From the NCBI GenBank assembly GCA_964419225.1, contig CAYQPF010000028.1, forward strand, positions 1 through 39,836: a stretch of DNA of 39,836 nt, given 5' to 3'. The notes beneath the pieces are model-generated. The model ran no database searches. It had not been told where the DNA came from and saw only the letters and a program-made list of their open reading frames with translations. The position numbers were made by a program, and so were the translations under genes. Source of the DNA: CAYQPF01 sp964419225. GTDB lineage: Bacteria; Cloacimonadota; Cloacimonadia; Cloacimonadales; CAYQPF01. Below are positions 1 to 8,839 of the stretch, piece after piece. The first letter of the stretch is position 1. Each line of letters begins with the position of its first letter.

Positions 1-582
1 GTAACCGTTTATCGGGACGGAAGCCGCGATAATCAGGTACTCAATATCGGATCTAAAGTTAAAGAAAATGAAAAAGAAACCGAACATAAGATAGCACCCA
101 GACTTAGACCGGAAATAACTACCGGGATAACTCAGAGAATTGAAACCGGGTGCGGCCATATCTATATTACCATCAATTCTGATGAAAAAGGAGCCTGTGA
201 AGTGTTTACCCAAATGGGAAAAGTTGGCGGCTGTGCCTCAGCTCAATTGGAAGCTATATCCAGACTGGCCTCTATGTGCCTGAGATCTGATATTGAAATT
301 GATGCTCTCATTCGCCAATTGAAGGGTATCCGTTGTCCTTCCCCTATGTGGTACCACGGAAAGGTGATTACCTCCTGTGCAGATGCTGTAGCTTTTGCTC
401 TGGAAACTTTCAGAGACCTGCGTACAGGAAATAATAAAGTTAACTTGCCTGTGAATATTCCTCAGAAGACAACCAGAACCTCTGGTTCTAAAACTAACAC
501 CACCTGCCCTGATTGCGGTAGTACGATCGAACACAGTGAAGGCTGTCTCAAATGTAATTCCTGTGGCTGGTCAAAGTGCTGA
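1..582 (+). CDS. nrdJ: Adenosylcobalamin-dependent ribonucleotide reductase, C-terminal part (partial)
   Basis: The frame is open from the first base, so this is the last 193 codons of a gene that starts outside the window. The visible part begins with VTVYRDGSR, typical of the end of the class II reductase barrel. It continues into a TSCPD-type region (GCGHIYITIN, then GGCASAQLEAISRL). It ends in a four-cysteine ribbon, CPDCG followed by CNSCG, as in B12-dependent NrdJ. The family reduces ribonucleotides to deoxyribonucleotides using a radical generated from adenosylcobalamin, so it works with or without oxygen. In this family the C-terminal cysteines are thought to help re-reduce the active site. 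The next gene begins 6 bp after the stop, so the two may be cotranscribed. The GTG at 202 is internal, not the start. Confidence 0.9.
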   Translation, partial: VTVYRDGSRDNQVLNIGSKVKENEKETEHKIAPRLRPEITTGITQRIETGCGHIYITINSDEKGACEVFTQMGKVGGCASAQLEAISRLASMCLRSDIEIDALIRQLKGIRCPSPMWYHGKVITSCADAVAFALETFRDLRTGNNKVNLPVNIPQKTTRTSGSKTNTTCPDCGSTIEHSEGCLKCNSCGWSKC

Positions 583-588
583 TAATCT

Positions 589-3500
589 ATGGATAAAAAT
601 TTATTTGAAACCCAGAGAAATTTTAAGACTCTTCGCAAAGGAGAAAATGGTACCGAAAAGGTATATCTGAATCTTTCTCCGGGTTTCATCTTAAATAATC
701 GCTACGAAATCATTGAACTCCTTGGTAAAGGTTCTTTTGCCGAGGTTTACCGTGTTTATGACCAGAAAATGGGTACCGAAAAAGCACTCAAAATCTTCGG
801 CAGTAAGTTTGAAAACAAACAACTCTGGACAAATCTGCAGGACGAAGCCAAAACTCTGGTCAAACTTACTAACGATAATATTGTGCGGGTATTTGACTTT
901 GATGATACCGCTGATATTATCTTCATCGATATGGAATATGTCAAAGGTGATAATCTTAAAATCATTAATGAGCGGAAAAAACTGCCCCAGGATATTATCA
1001 TCAATATGTTCCTCAAGATTTCTGAAGGTATGCAGTATGCACATAATCACTTTATCTCCCATCTCGATATTAAACCTCAAAATATTCTGGTTACTAAGAA
1101 TTATGGTATCAAAATTACCGACTTTGGTATCTCCAGACGCATGGATAAACAAAAAGGCCCGGATATTGATGCCGATACCGGAACTAAAGCCTATATCCCG
1201 CCTGAACGCTTTGCCGGAGAAGATTCCTCCGATGTTAAAGCTGATATCTTTGCCTTCGGGGTGACTCTCTACGAAACTGCCTATAAAAAGTATCCCTTTG
1301 AAATAGACCGTTACGGCACTTCTGAATTTGATTTACCCAAACATTTGATCACCTCTAAAAAGCCTCTCGACCGAATCATCCGTAAATGCCTCTTCCGCTT
1401 TCCTGAAGACAGATACAACAGTTTTACCGAAATATTCGATGATCTTGTGGTCCTGTCCAAACAGGAAAAAGTGCCGATGTATAAGAGTATTCCCAGATTT
1501 ATTTATCGGAATATGCCCTTTAAAAACCTGCCTCAGAATATTAAAAAAGACTATAAAAAACTGCTCCTTTTGCTTCTGCTTTTGCTCCTGCTCCTGCCCT
1601 TTTATCTGAAAGCGAAGAAAGAAGATCAACAGAAAACGAGTAAAGTGGAAATTGAATCCTCTCCCTTGGCTGTGTTTGTTAATTTTGGCTATCAGGGTGT
1701 AACCCCCACTGAAATCAATGCCAAAAAAGGCGACCTGATCCAGTTCTTCGATGACCAGGGTAATTCCCGCCTTGATTATACCTACAAAGGTGGTAAGAAG
1801 ATAGATTTCGATATTGGAAAAGATAGCATCTTCGTGAATAGAAAGCTGGCCGGCAGAGTCATCCGCAGTAATCGAGATCTTCCCTTGGAAAATGACCTTG
1901 AATATGTTAAAACCTATGTACCTCTTACTTCTAAACATTATAAAAGATTAAAGAATAAAAATCTCAATCTTGCTCTGGGTGAAAATATCGAGGAAGAAGA
2001 GCTTGATAAAGTCCCCGCTAAAGTTAAATTCCTCAATTTAAGAAAAAATAAAAGGATCAAATCTTTGCATAAAATCGACAGATTGGAAAATCTGGATGGC
2101 CTCGATCTGTCGGAAACCGAGAATATTGATCTTGCCACCTTAAGAAATAACAAGAATATTAAAAAAATCAGCTTACGCAATACACAAAGATATAATGTTC
2201 CGGATATGAGCAATCTGAGAAATTTGCAAAATCTGGATCTGTCCGATAATTACCTGGATACATTGAAAAATGTCCAAAGAAATCAAAAACTTACTACCAT
2301 TAATCTCGATAACAACAGTCTGCTTAAAGATATTAAAGTACTCTCCGAAATCCCGCATTTAGTTTCTGTAAGTCATAATAATATTCCTTATTTGCAGAAA
2401 AATGATATTGAAGAGATCAAGAAAAAAATTGCAAAAAATAAAAATAATAAGCCTTCTGTGGAAAGATATATTGAGACTCACAGTAATTATCTGTATGAAA
2501 TTCTTAGCATTTTGGCTATATTACTAGGGTTGGTCTTCGTGTTCTATTTCCTTAAAATGCTATTGGCTAAAATGCCCAAAAATGGTGCTGCCCAATCAGA
2601 TCCAACAGGAAAAGATAATTCTCCCAATCCTAAAGAAGCTACTATCAATGATGATGAACTTAAACAGTTGGATCTGGCTATCGAAGAGAAAAGACTCTGC
2701 TCTCCTCCGGAATTCAATGCTCTGAAAATCCTCAAAAGCCTCCTCGATAAAGCTCCCCATAATAAAACTCTCCATGTCAGAAAAGACAAAGTGCTCAGTC
2801 TGATCACCAAAAAACTTGAATCTCACATGAAACTAAAGGAATTTGAACCGGTTTACCTCGTTGCTAAAACCAGTAAAGAAATCCTGCCTGTACGTAAATT
2901 CCAGACTCTCTTTAAAAAAGCTAAAAAGAAACTGTTTATAATCGAGACTCTGAAAATGATCCCGGTAAAAGGCGGTACCTTTGAAATGGGTGATTTCACT
3001 GCCTCAGGCCTGGCCAACGCTGTACCCGTCCATAAGGCTACTCTTTCGGATTTCTCGCTCAGTGAAACTATGGTAACTAACCAGCAGTTCTGCGATTTTC
3101 TCAATCAGGCCGGAAACAACTATGAACAAGGTTGCAGCTGGTTAAAAATTGACAGCCCCTATTGTCAGATTGAGAACATAGATGGAAAATATGTTCCAAA
3201 AGAACCTTATCAAGCTTTCCCGGTGTTCGAGGTTAGTTGGTTTGGTGCTAAAAGATTCTGCGAATGGATGGGGGGAAGACTTCCTACTGAAGCAGAATGG
3301 GAATATGCAGCCAGAAGCCGAGGTAAAAACATGATCTATGCCCAAGGGAATGATATTGATAAATCTTCAGCGAACTATCTGGTCAACCAGGATGATAACC
3401 TTTGGCACTCTGTCATGCCTGTAAAATCATTCAAACCTAATAAATTAGGTTTCTATGAACTTAGTGGGAACTTGCTGGAATGGTGTTTGGACTATTATGA

Positions 3501-3690
3501 TAAAGATTTTTACCAGTACTCACCTCAGAAAAATCCGGGCGGTCCGGCTAAAGGTGATTTCAGGGTTATCCGCGGTGGAAGCTGGTGCTTCCCCAAAGAT
3601 CATTGTAAGACATTTTTCCGAAGCTCTGCCAAACCTACAGCCAGAAACAATTTCGTGGGCTTTAGAGTCGCAAAAGGCACGAATCAGTAG
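589..3690 (+). CDS. Membrane Ser/Thr kinase - LRR - FGE/sulfatase-modifying-factor fusion protein
   Basis: A protein of 1033 residues with three recognisable parts. Residues about 38-290 are a Hanks-type kinase: the glycine loop GKGSFAEVY, lysine in ALKIF (about 68), HLDIKPQN (about 158-165), DFG (about 178-180) and PPE in place of APE. The catalytic loop has Leu where RD kinases have Arg. A run of leucines (about 325-337) is a membrane segment. It is followed by an unassigned region that could be PEGA-like, then leucine-rich repeats of the form LxxLDLSxN (about 475-600). A second membrane segment lies at about 636-656. Residues about 786-1030 are an FGE/SUMF1-like domain (GGTFEMGD, GGRLPTEAEWEYAAR, GNLLEWC, RVIRGGSW, GFRVA). 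With no signal peptide, two membrane spans would put the kinase and FGE-like domains inside and the repeats outside. Kinase plus FGE-like fusions exist (chlamydial Pkn1 is one), and such domains are often non-catalytic. The gene follows nrdJ by 6 bp. Confidence 0.9.
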   Translation: MDKNLFETQRNFKTLRKGENGTEKVYLNLSPGFILNNRYEIIELLGKGSFAEVYRVYDQKMGTEKALKIFGSKFENKQLWTNLQDEAKTLVKLTNDNIVRVFDFDDTADIIFIDMEYVKGDNLKIINERKKLPQDIIINMFLKISEGMQYAHNHFISHLDIKPQNILVTKNYGIKITDFGISRRMDKQKGPDIDADTGTKAYIPPERFAGEDSSDVKADIFAFGVTLYETAYKKYPFEIDRYGTSEFDLPKHLITSKKPLDRIIRKCLFRFPEDRYNSFTEIFDDLVVLSKQEKVPMYKSIPRFIYRNMPFKNLPQNIKKDYKKLLLLLLLLLLLLPFYLKAKKEDQQKTSKVEIESSPLAVFVNFGYQGVTPTEINAKKGDLIQFFDDQGNSRLDYTYKGGKKIDFDIGKDSIFVNRKLAGRVIRSNRDLPLENDLEYVKTYVPLTSKHYKRLKNKNLNLALGENIEEEELDKVPAKVKFLNLRKNKRIKSLHKIDRLENLDGLDLSETENIDLATLRNNKNIKKISLRNTQRYNVPDMSNLRNLQNLDLSDNYLDTLKNVQRNQKLTTINLDNNSLLKDIKVLSEIPHLVSVSHNNIPYLQKNDIEEIKKKIAKNKNNKPSVERYIETHSNYLYEILSILAILLGLVFVFYFLKMLLAKMPKNGAAQSDPTGKDNSPNPKEATINDDELKQLDLAIEEKRLCSPPEFNALKILKSLLDKAPHNKTLHVRKDKVLSLITKKLESHMKLKEFEPVYLVAKTSKEILPVRKFQTLFKKAKKKLFIIETLKMIPVKGGTFEMGDFTASGLANAVPVHKATLSDFSLSETMVTNQQFCDFLNQAGNNYEQGCSWLKIDSPYCQIENIDGKYVPKEPYQAFPVFEVSWFGAKRFCEWMGGRLPTEAEWEYAARSRGKNMIYAQGNDIDKSSANYLVNQDDNLWHSVMPVKSFKPNKLGFYELSGNLLEWCLDYYDKDFYQYSPQKNPGGPAKGDFRVIRGGSWCFPKDHCKTFFRSSAKPTARNNFVGFRVAKGTNQ

Positions 3691-3717
3691 GCAGTGGGCA
3701 GTGGGCTGTGGGCAGTT
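3690..3717. repeat. Degenerate GCAGTGG tandem array directly after a stop codon
   Basis: About 26 bp made of imperfect heptamer units (GCAGTGG, GCAGTGG, GCTGTGG, GCAGTTG). The array starts with the base after the TAG of the upstream gene. The same unit recurs at 19319-19361. The bases from 3718 to 3850 hold only AT-rich sequence and a short decamer repeat (ATCTGTGTAA, ATCTGCGTCT). Confidence 0.7.
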
Positions 3718-3850
3718 GATAAAAATGGATTCTTTGATCGAACTAATTTATATTTGAAAACACCTATATTGTCTTATTTTACCTTAATTGTCTCTTAATC
3801 TGTGTAAATCTGCGTCTCCTCGGTGGATAAACGACTTTCCGAAAATGGAT

Positions 3851-4666
3851 CTACTTATATTTCTCTAAAACAAAATAATATACTTTTTTCACCTTCTTGG
3901 TAAACTCAAAGCTGATCGCATATGCTATGAACAATAAAGAAATCAGAGTCCAGATAATTAAACCTTCATTGTAATCAGAGTATGAAGAAAACCTCTTTAA
4001 TATTATCCCGAATAAACCCCAAATTACAACAATACCAAACACAACATCCTTGTTCTTAAAAACAATATGAGCTGTCAAAATCGAACTTAATACTATCAGC
4101 CCTACTGTCCAAAAATACTGGGACAGTCCAAACCCCTGCCACTGAAACTGATTCAATGCTGCCGTGAAATTACTGATTGTCGCTATGCATATCCAAGCTA
4201 AATATATCCTGAAAGGGATAGTCAACGCCAGCTTCTGCTTCAACGGATAAACCACTTTCCCAATTTCCAACCGCCTATATATCTGAATCAGAGAAACAAG
4301 CAAAATCAAGATACAGCCTAATGATAGATATATCTGTAAATAATGCCAGCATAAAACCCAAAGACTATTGGCTATACACGAAATAATGAAATAAAGACTT
4401 ATTTTCTTATGTATGAAATCGTTTTTATCCTTGCGGGGAAAATCCCAAGCCTGATAGAAAACAAAAAAGAAAAGAAAGGTATAGATTACACCCCAAATGG
4501 AAAAAGTAAAACCTGCAGGAACTAATAAATTGGGTATGGAATCTGAGATTTCCCTGGTCGTAAATCCTCCGAATGGTAAAATATCCGCCAAAATATTTAC
4601 AAAAACCATAATAATAAAGGCTGATACATTAATAGCTTGCAAAAGAGTAATTTTCACCCAGTTCAT
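3851..4666 (-). CDS. TspO/MBR-type tryptophan-rich membrane protein
   Basis: A 271-residue, very hydrophobic protein with about eight membrane segments. The segment PAGFTFSIWGVIY (about residues 51-63) matches the conserved P-x-x-F-x-x-W region of tryptophan-rich sensory proteins. Later SLWVLCWHY and PFRIYLAWI fit the other conserved helices. Classical TspO is about 160 residues with five helices. This longer type with extra C-terminal helices is common in Bacteroidetes-like bacteria. TspO proteins bind porphyrins and cholesterol and affect stress responses, but the role of the long form is not known. The first ATG is used; no strong ribosome-binding site precedes it. It is divergent from the S4/YfhO pair. 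Confidence 0.7.
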   Translation of the reverse strand: MNWVKITLLQAINVSAFIIMVFVNILADILPFGGFTTREISDSIPNLLVPAGFTFSIWGVIYTFLFFFVFYQAWDFPRKDKNDFIHKKISLYFIISCIANSLWVLCWHYLQIYLSLGCILILLVSLIQIYRRLEIGKVVYPLKQKLALTIPFRIYLAWICIATISNFTAALNQFQWQGFGLSQYFWTVGLIVLSSILTAHIVFKNKDVVFGIVVIWGLFGIILKRFSSYSDYNEGLIIWTLISLLFIAYAISFEFTKKVKKVYYFVLEKYK

Positions 4667-5056
4667 AGTAAATTATCTAAATACTACGCTAGATGAATTT
4701 GCCTTAACTGCAAATAAATAAACAAGATATACATCACTCCCCACCCCAAACATTAAAATTTTGCTAAAAAAGCACTATTATTTTATAGCGAAAAAAGTCA
4801 AGGAAAAATATTTCAAATCAATAAATATGGGTACACTTCCCAAAACTAAATAATAAATTTGAATACATTTATTATTATTCTATATATTTTGGAGTCTTTA
4901 AGACCACTGGTACTCTCTCCTTTTTGCGTTTTTTGTGTCTTCTGTGGCTGTTTCACCTTTTGAGTTTGACTCAAATATAGTCATGTAGAATCTTTTTATT
5001 GACGAACTTACCATCTTTTAAATTAGTTGGGTCATATTCTAAATTAGGAGTCTTAT
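4667..5056. other. Divergent intergenic region with palindrome TTGAGT-N3-ACTCAA
   Basis: A 390-bp AT-rich gap between two divergent genes, so it should carry both promoters; I could not fix either with confidence. A perfect palindrome, TTGAGT-TTG-ACTCAA, lies at 4960-4974, about 85 bp before the S4 gene. The same arms with another spacer occur at 13073-13087. A TTGACG hexamer near 5000 could be a -35 box, but no good -10 follows at the right distance. Confidence 0.4.
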
Positions 5057-5338
5057 ATGAGAATTGATATGTTTTTAAACAAAGTATGTTTGGTTAAAAC
5101 AAGATCTATTGCTAAGAATGCCTGCGATAAAAACCTTGTATTCATCAACGATAAGCATGCCAAATCCAGTCAGTTGGTCAAAAGTAGTGATCTAATCAGA
5201 TATTCATTACTAGGATATGAAACAATAATTAAGGTTATCTGCATCCCTGATGGAAATGTATCCAAAAAAAATGCTCTTGATTTTTATGAAATAGTCTCGA
5301 GAGTTGCCCTTAATATTAGTATAGATATAGAGAATTAG
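5057..5338 (+). CDS. S4-domain RNA-binding protein (HslR/Hsp15-like)
   Basis: A 93-residue basic protein starting MRIDMFLNKVCLVKTRS, the usual opening of small S4-domain proteins (RxDxFLxxxxxxKTRS). The S4 domain covers roughly residues 1-60 and contains the VFINDKHAK turn seen where such proteins bind structured RNA. Relatives such as Hsp15 bind the large ribosomal subunit carrying a stalled peptidyl-tRNA. The start has a good ribosome-binding site (AGGAG, 6 bases upstream). The next gene begins 10 bp after the stop, so the two probably form an operon. Confidence 0.8.
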   Translation: MRIDMFLNKVCLVKTRSIAKNACDKNLVFINDKHAKSSQLVKSSDLIRYSLLGYETIIKVICIPDGNVSKKNALDFYEIVSRVALNISIDIEN

Positions 5339-5348
5339 AGGAGTAAAT

Positions 5349-7757
5349 ATGTCGAAAAAACAAACTGTCGGGCATCAGGAAAAGTTGCCTCAAACTACTT
5401 TAGGTGAAAGAGTTTTCAACCATAAGTACAGTAAATATTTTTATATTGCTTTGTTATTGATAATTCCCTGTGCTATGTTTTTTAATGTAGCTTTCCTGGG
5501 ATATGTACCCAATGCCAGTGATAACTTGCAATGGCAGGGATCAGCTCATCAACTCTTGGAATATGGCAAAACCCATAGTGATCAGGCACTTTGGACTGAT
5601 AATATGTTTGCCGGTATGCCGGGTTATATGATCAGCTTTCCCCAGAAATATCCTTTCCTGGATAATATCTTTTCTGTGATTAATAAACTGATTAACTGGC
5701 GTATTTTTATGCTGTTCTTTGCAGGACTAGGTGTTTTTCTTTTAATGCAATTACTGGGTTTTGAAGCCTTAATCGCTTTTATAAGTGCTATTGGCTTTGC
5801 TCTGACCAGTCACTTTGTCGGCTTGATCGAAATAGGTCACAATACAAAATTTCTGGCTACGGTCTATATGCCCTGGATAATGTGGGCTCTGCATTACTTG
5901 TATCTAAAACGTAGTGTACTTGGACTTGGTTTACTTTCAGTCTTTATGATAATCCAATTAAAACAAGGTCATGCCCAAATCACTTATTATATTTATTTAA
6001 TGATTGGTGTTTATTGGCTGATTCAATTGATTCAAACCAGAAAAAGTAAGGATTTCGGTAAATTCGGAGTATTCACTCTCCTCCTGCTTTTGGCTTTTAT
6101 CATAACTGTTTTAGCAGTTGCTCAACCTTATTTATCAAATTATGAATATAGTAAATATACAATTCGCGGTGGATCTCAGGGTCTGACCAAAGAATATGCA
6201 ACCGGCTGGTCCTTCGGAAAAGCAGAAGTCTTAACTTTCTTCTTTCCTGATTTCTTTGGCGGAGTTTCTCCTCTGTACTGGGGTGCTATGCCTTTTACTC
6301 AGACTTCCATGTACATGGGGATCATCCTGTTTTTACTTGCAATTCTGGCAGCTATCTATGTGCGGACCAGGTGGGTTACCTTTCTGGCCATTGTCTCCGT
6401 TTGCTCAATCCTGGTTTCTTTCGGCAGTAATCTGAATTTCCTTTCTGATTTTCTTCTGAAATATCTGCCCGGCTTCAACAAGTTCCGGGTACCTGTGATG
6501 ACCCTTGTTCTTCTGGAATTTGCCACAGTAGTCCTAGCCGGATATGGATTGAAACTTATTCTGGATAAGGCTGCTCACGAAGATCGCAAATTCTTCAAAA
6601 TTATCAAAAATCTATTTTTCGGCAGTATTATTGTGGCAGGGATCTTCCTCATAGGAAGATCAATTTTCAGCAGTATGAATATGATTCGACCTGATGAATT
6701 AGCCAAATATGGTGCTGATCAGGTTGCACAGATCAAACAATTCCGTTTGGATAAACTTGCCAGCAGCGGCCTGCAGTCATCTCTTTTTGCCATTATGGCA
6801 TTTGGTTTAACTTTATTATTGGGAACAAAAAAAATCTCCAAATATTCCTTCCTGTTCCTGATTGCAGTGCTTGTGATAGCAGACTTATCATTAGTTGATA
6901 TGAAATTCCTCAAATCAGATAATCTAATAGAAGAAAAATACCAAATTAACAATTTCCAGGCTACTGAAACGGATAATTTCCTTCTGGCTGATTCTTCAAC
7001 CTACCGTATTTATCCTTTAGGTGGTGAATTTCAGCAAGCCAGATGGTCTTATTATCATGAGTCTATTGGCGGTTATCATGGTGCAAAACTAAAAAGATAT
7101 CAGGAAGTAATTGAAAATTGCATGAATAAACCTATCCGAGATAATGTCCCGATCAATTGGAATATTGTTAATCTCCTCAATGTTAAGTATTACATCGCAG
7201 GAGGCCAGATCCCGCTTCCTAATATGCAGCTTGTTTATGCTGATACTACCAATATGCAATTTGTTTACCAAAATCTGGAATTCATGCCCCGTGCCTGGTT
7301 TGTTAAGAATACTCAAACTCTTCAGAAACCTCAACAAATCTGGGACAGACTTAACTCCCCGACCTTTATACCTTCTCAAACAGCTATTACCGAAGAGCTT
7401 GTTTCCGGCTGCAGTGCTCCGGATACTTCTTTTGCCAAATTACAGGACAAAAATATCCACTATGCTAAATGGCAAGTAATGACCAACAAACAAGCCTTCC
7501 TCACGGTCAGTGAAATTTACTATCCTGCCGGCTGGAAAGCCTTCATTGATGGGAAAGAAACAAAAATCTACCCGACAAATTATATTCTCAGAGGAATTGT
7601 CGTACCTGCCGGATCCCATACTCTGGAATTCAAATTTGCTCCCGAAAACTACAGTCTCAGCCTTAAACTTTCTCTACTGGGTATTCTCCTCTCTCTGGCA
7701 GCCCTACTGATCGGAATTCTGCATCTCTTTCTGAAGAAGAAAGAAAATATAGCTTAA
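5349..7757 (+). CDS. YfhO-family polytopic membrane protein
   Basis: An 802-residue membrane protein with a basic N-terminus and more than ten predicted membrane segments in residues 30-530. A soluble domain of about 240 residues follows, and a final membrane helix lies near 770-790. The early loop with DNLQWQGSA and DNMFAGMPGYMIS is characteristic of YfhO-type proteins, as is the helix LIEIGHNTKFLATVYMPW. YfhO proteins resemble GT-C glycosyltransferases and, where studied in Gram-positive bacteria, are involved in glycosylating cell-wall polymers. The substrate here is unknown. The ribosome-binding site is AGAGGAG before ATG. It is cotranscribed with the S4 gene and closed by a strong terminator at 7770-7808. 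Confidence 0.8.
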   Translation: MSKKQTVGHQEKLPQTTLGERVFNHKYSKYFYIALLLIIPCAMFFNVAFLGYVPNASDNLQWQGSAHQLLEYGKTHSDQALWTDNMFAGMPGYMISFPQKYPFLDNIFSVINKLINWRIFMLFFAGLGVFLLMQLLGFEALIAFISAIGFALTSHFVGLIEIGHNTKFLATVYMPWIMWALHYLYLKRSVLGLGLLSVFMIIQLKQGHAQITYYIYLMIGVYWLIQLIQTRKSKDFGKFGVFTLLLLLAFIITVLAVAQPYLSNYEYSKYTIRGGSQGLTKEYATGWSFGKAEVLTFFFPDFFGGVSPLYWGAMPFTQTSMYMGIILFLLAILAAIYVRTRWVTFLAIVSVCSILVSFGSNLNFLSDFLLKYLPGFNKFRVPVMTLVLLEFATVVLAGYGLKLILDKAAHEDRKFFKIIKNLFFGSIIVAGIFLIGRSIFSSMNMIRPDELAKYGADQVAQIKQFRLDKLASSGLQSSLFAIMAFGLTLLLGTKKISKYSFLFLIAVLVIADLSLVDMKFLKSDNLIEEKYQINNFQATETDNFLLADSSTYRIYPLGGEFQQARWSYYHESIGGYHGAKLKRYQEVIENCMNKPIRDNVPINWNIVNLLNVKYYIAGGQIPLPNMQLVYADTTNMQFVYQNLEFMPRAWFVKNTQTLQKPQQIWDRLNSPTFIPSQTAITEELVSGCSAPDTSFAKLQDKNIHYAKWQVMTNKQAFLTVSEIYYPAGWKAFIDGKETKIYPTNYILRGIVVPAGSHTLEFKFAPENYSLSLKLSLLGILLSLAALLIGILHLFLKKKENIA

Positions 7758-7769
7758 TTGTCTTAATCT

Positions 7770-7808
7770 TTGCCCCTTTCTTTCATAGAGAGGGGCAATT
7801 TGTTTTTT
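7770..7808 (+). terminator. Rho-independent terminator after the YfhO gene
   Basis: A perfect 8-bp stem (TTGCCCCT / AGGGGCAA) with a 13-base loop, followed by TTTGTTTTTT. It starts 13 bp after the stop codon. Confidence 0.85.
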
Positions 7809-7834
7809 GTAATATAATAATTCAAGGAAATATA

Positions 7835-8611
7835 ATGAATAATTCAACTCCCACTCTCCTGAGTCAGGTTTCAGGACTCGACTTCACCTCTCAGCCTCTT
7901 TCCTTTGGTCTCTATGTCGTTGCCACCCACATCGGTAACCTGGAAGACATAACTTTAAGAGCACTCAGAGTTCTGCATCAGGCCGATGTGATTATCTGTG
8001 AAGAATATGCAGTCGGTAAAAAATTACTCAATCAGTATCAAATCAAAGATAAAGAGATTATTTTACTGAATGAGCATAACGAAAGAAACGAAGCCAAACA
8101 AATCATCATGAGGATTCTGGAGAGCAGAAAAGTCTTTGCTCTGATTTCAGATGCAGGCACTCCGGCTTTTGCCGATCCCGGTAATGATCTTATCTGTGAA
8201 GCACTGAATTTCCAGATCCCTGTTATCCCGATCCCTGGAGTATCCTGCTTAATGACTGCGTTAATGGCTATTTCCCTACCTGAAAAGAAATTCATGTATT
8301 ATGGCTTTCTCCCTGCAAAACGGGAATTGAGAGTAGATGAGATCAAGCTTTTGGACAGATACACCGGTGTAAATATCGTCCTCCTGGAAGCTCCCTACAG
8401 ATTAGCCTCAATCTTACGTGATCTTGCTCAGGTACTTGGTAAACAACGCAAAGTCATCCTGGCCTACAAATTGACCCAGTATCAGGAAAAAATCTACGAT
8501 ACAGATCTGGATGAATTATTGAAAATCAGTGAGAAAATTCCCAAAGGCGAATTTGTTCTGATTCTCCCCGCCCGGGCAGCTATCTCCAATCAACCCAGAC
8601 ATAGAAAATAA
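7835..8611 (+). CDS. rsmI: RsmI-like 16S rRNA (cytidine-2'-O)-methyltransferase
   Basis: A 258-residue SAM-dependent methyltransferase of the tetrapyrrole methylase fold. Residues about 24-50 read GLYVVATHIGNLEDITLRA, the family signature, with THIG in place of the usual TPIG. SDAGTPAFADPG follows at about 107-118 and KGEFVLIL at the end. RsmI methylates the ribose of C1402 in 16S rRNA. Two positions are atypical: the usual EDTR motif is replaced by CEEY, and the ESPHR motif by EAPYR. This could be a divergent RsmI or a related methyltransferase with another target. The ribosome-binding site is AAGGA, and the gene stands alone after a terminator. Confidence 0.75.
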   Translation: MNNSTPTLLSQVSGLDFTSQPLSFGLYVVATHIGNLEDITLRALRVLHQADVIICEEYAVGKKLLNQYQIKDKEIILLNEHNERNEAKQIIMRILESRKVFALISDAGTPAFADPGNDLICEALNFQIPVIPIPGVSCLMTALMAISLPEKKFMYYGFLPAKRELRVDEIKLLDRYTGVNIVLLEAPYRLASILRDLAQVLGKQRKVILAYKLTQYQEKIYDTDLDELLKISEKIPKGEFVLILPARAAISNQPRHRK

Positions 8612-8670
8612 CCCATTACTTCTCGATAACCATGGCTTCTCTCTAATATATTATCTATCAACCAGTTATT

Positions 8671-8693
8671 CCCCTCTCTTTGCAAGAGAGGGG
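8671..8693. repeat. Perfect 9-bp hairpin in the rsmI-creD gap
   Basis: CCCCTCTCT and AGAGAGGGG pair perfectly around a TTGCA loop, 60 bp after the rsmI stop. No T-run follows on either strand, so this is not an obvious intrinsic terminator. The rest of 8612-8839 shows nothing else. Confidence 0.6.
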
Positions 8694-8839
8694 TCAGAGG
8701 TGAGTTGAAGCGTCAGAAACAATCCTTCACTCTTTGTAATCTCAGCCACATATTTATTTTTGAAACATACTGCTCCCATTCCAGTTATTATTTACAGATC
8801 TGATTCATAGCTATGGAAAACTAAATTTTCGGAGGTCTT

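Noticed and set aside
713..1264. 183-codon frame inside the kinase gene
   Set aside because: It is out of phase with the kinase, whose motifs are all in the other frame; no ribosome-binding site.
2944..3690. FGE-like C-terminus as a target of a diversity-generating retroelement
   Set aside because: The C-terminal fold and RVIRGGSW...GFRVA ending are like such targets, but there is no reverse transcriptase, template repeat or adenine-biased variable codon pattern in the window.
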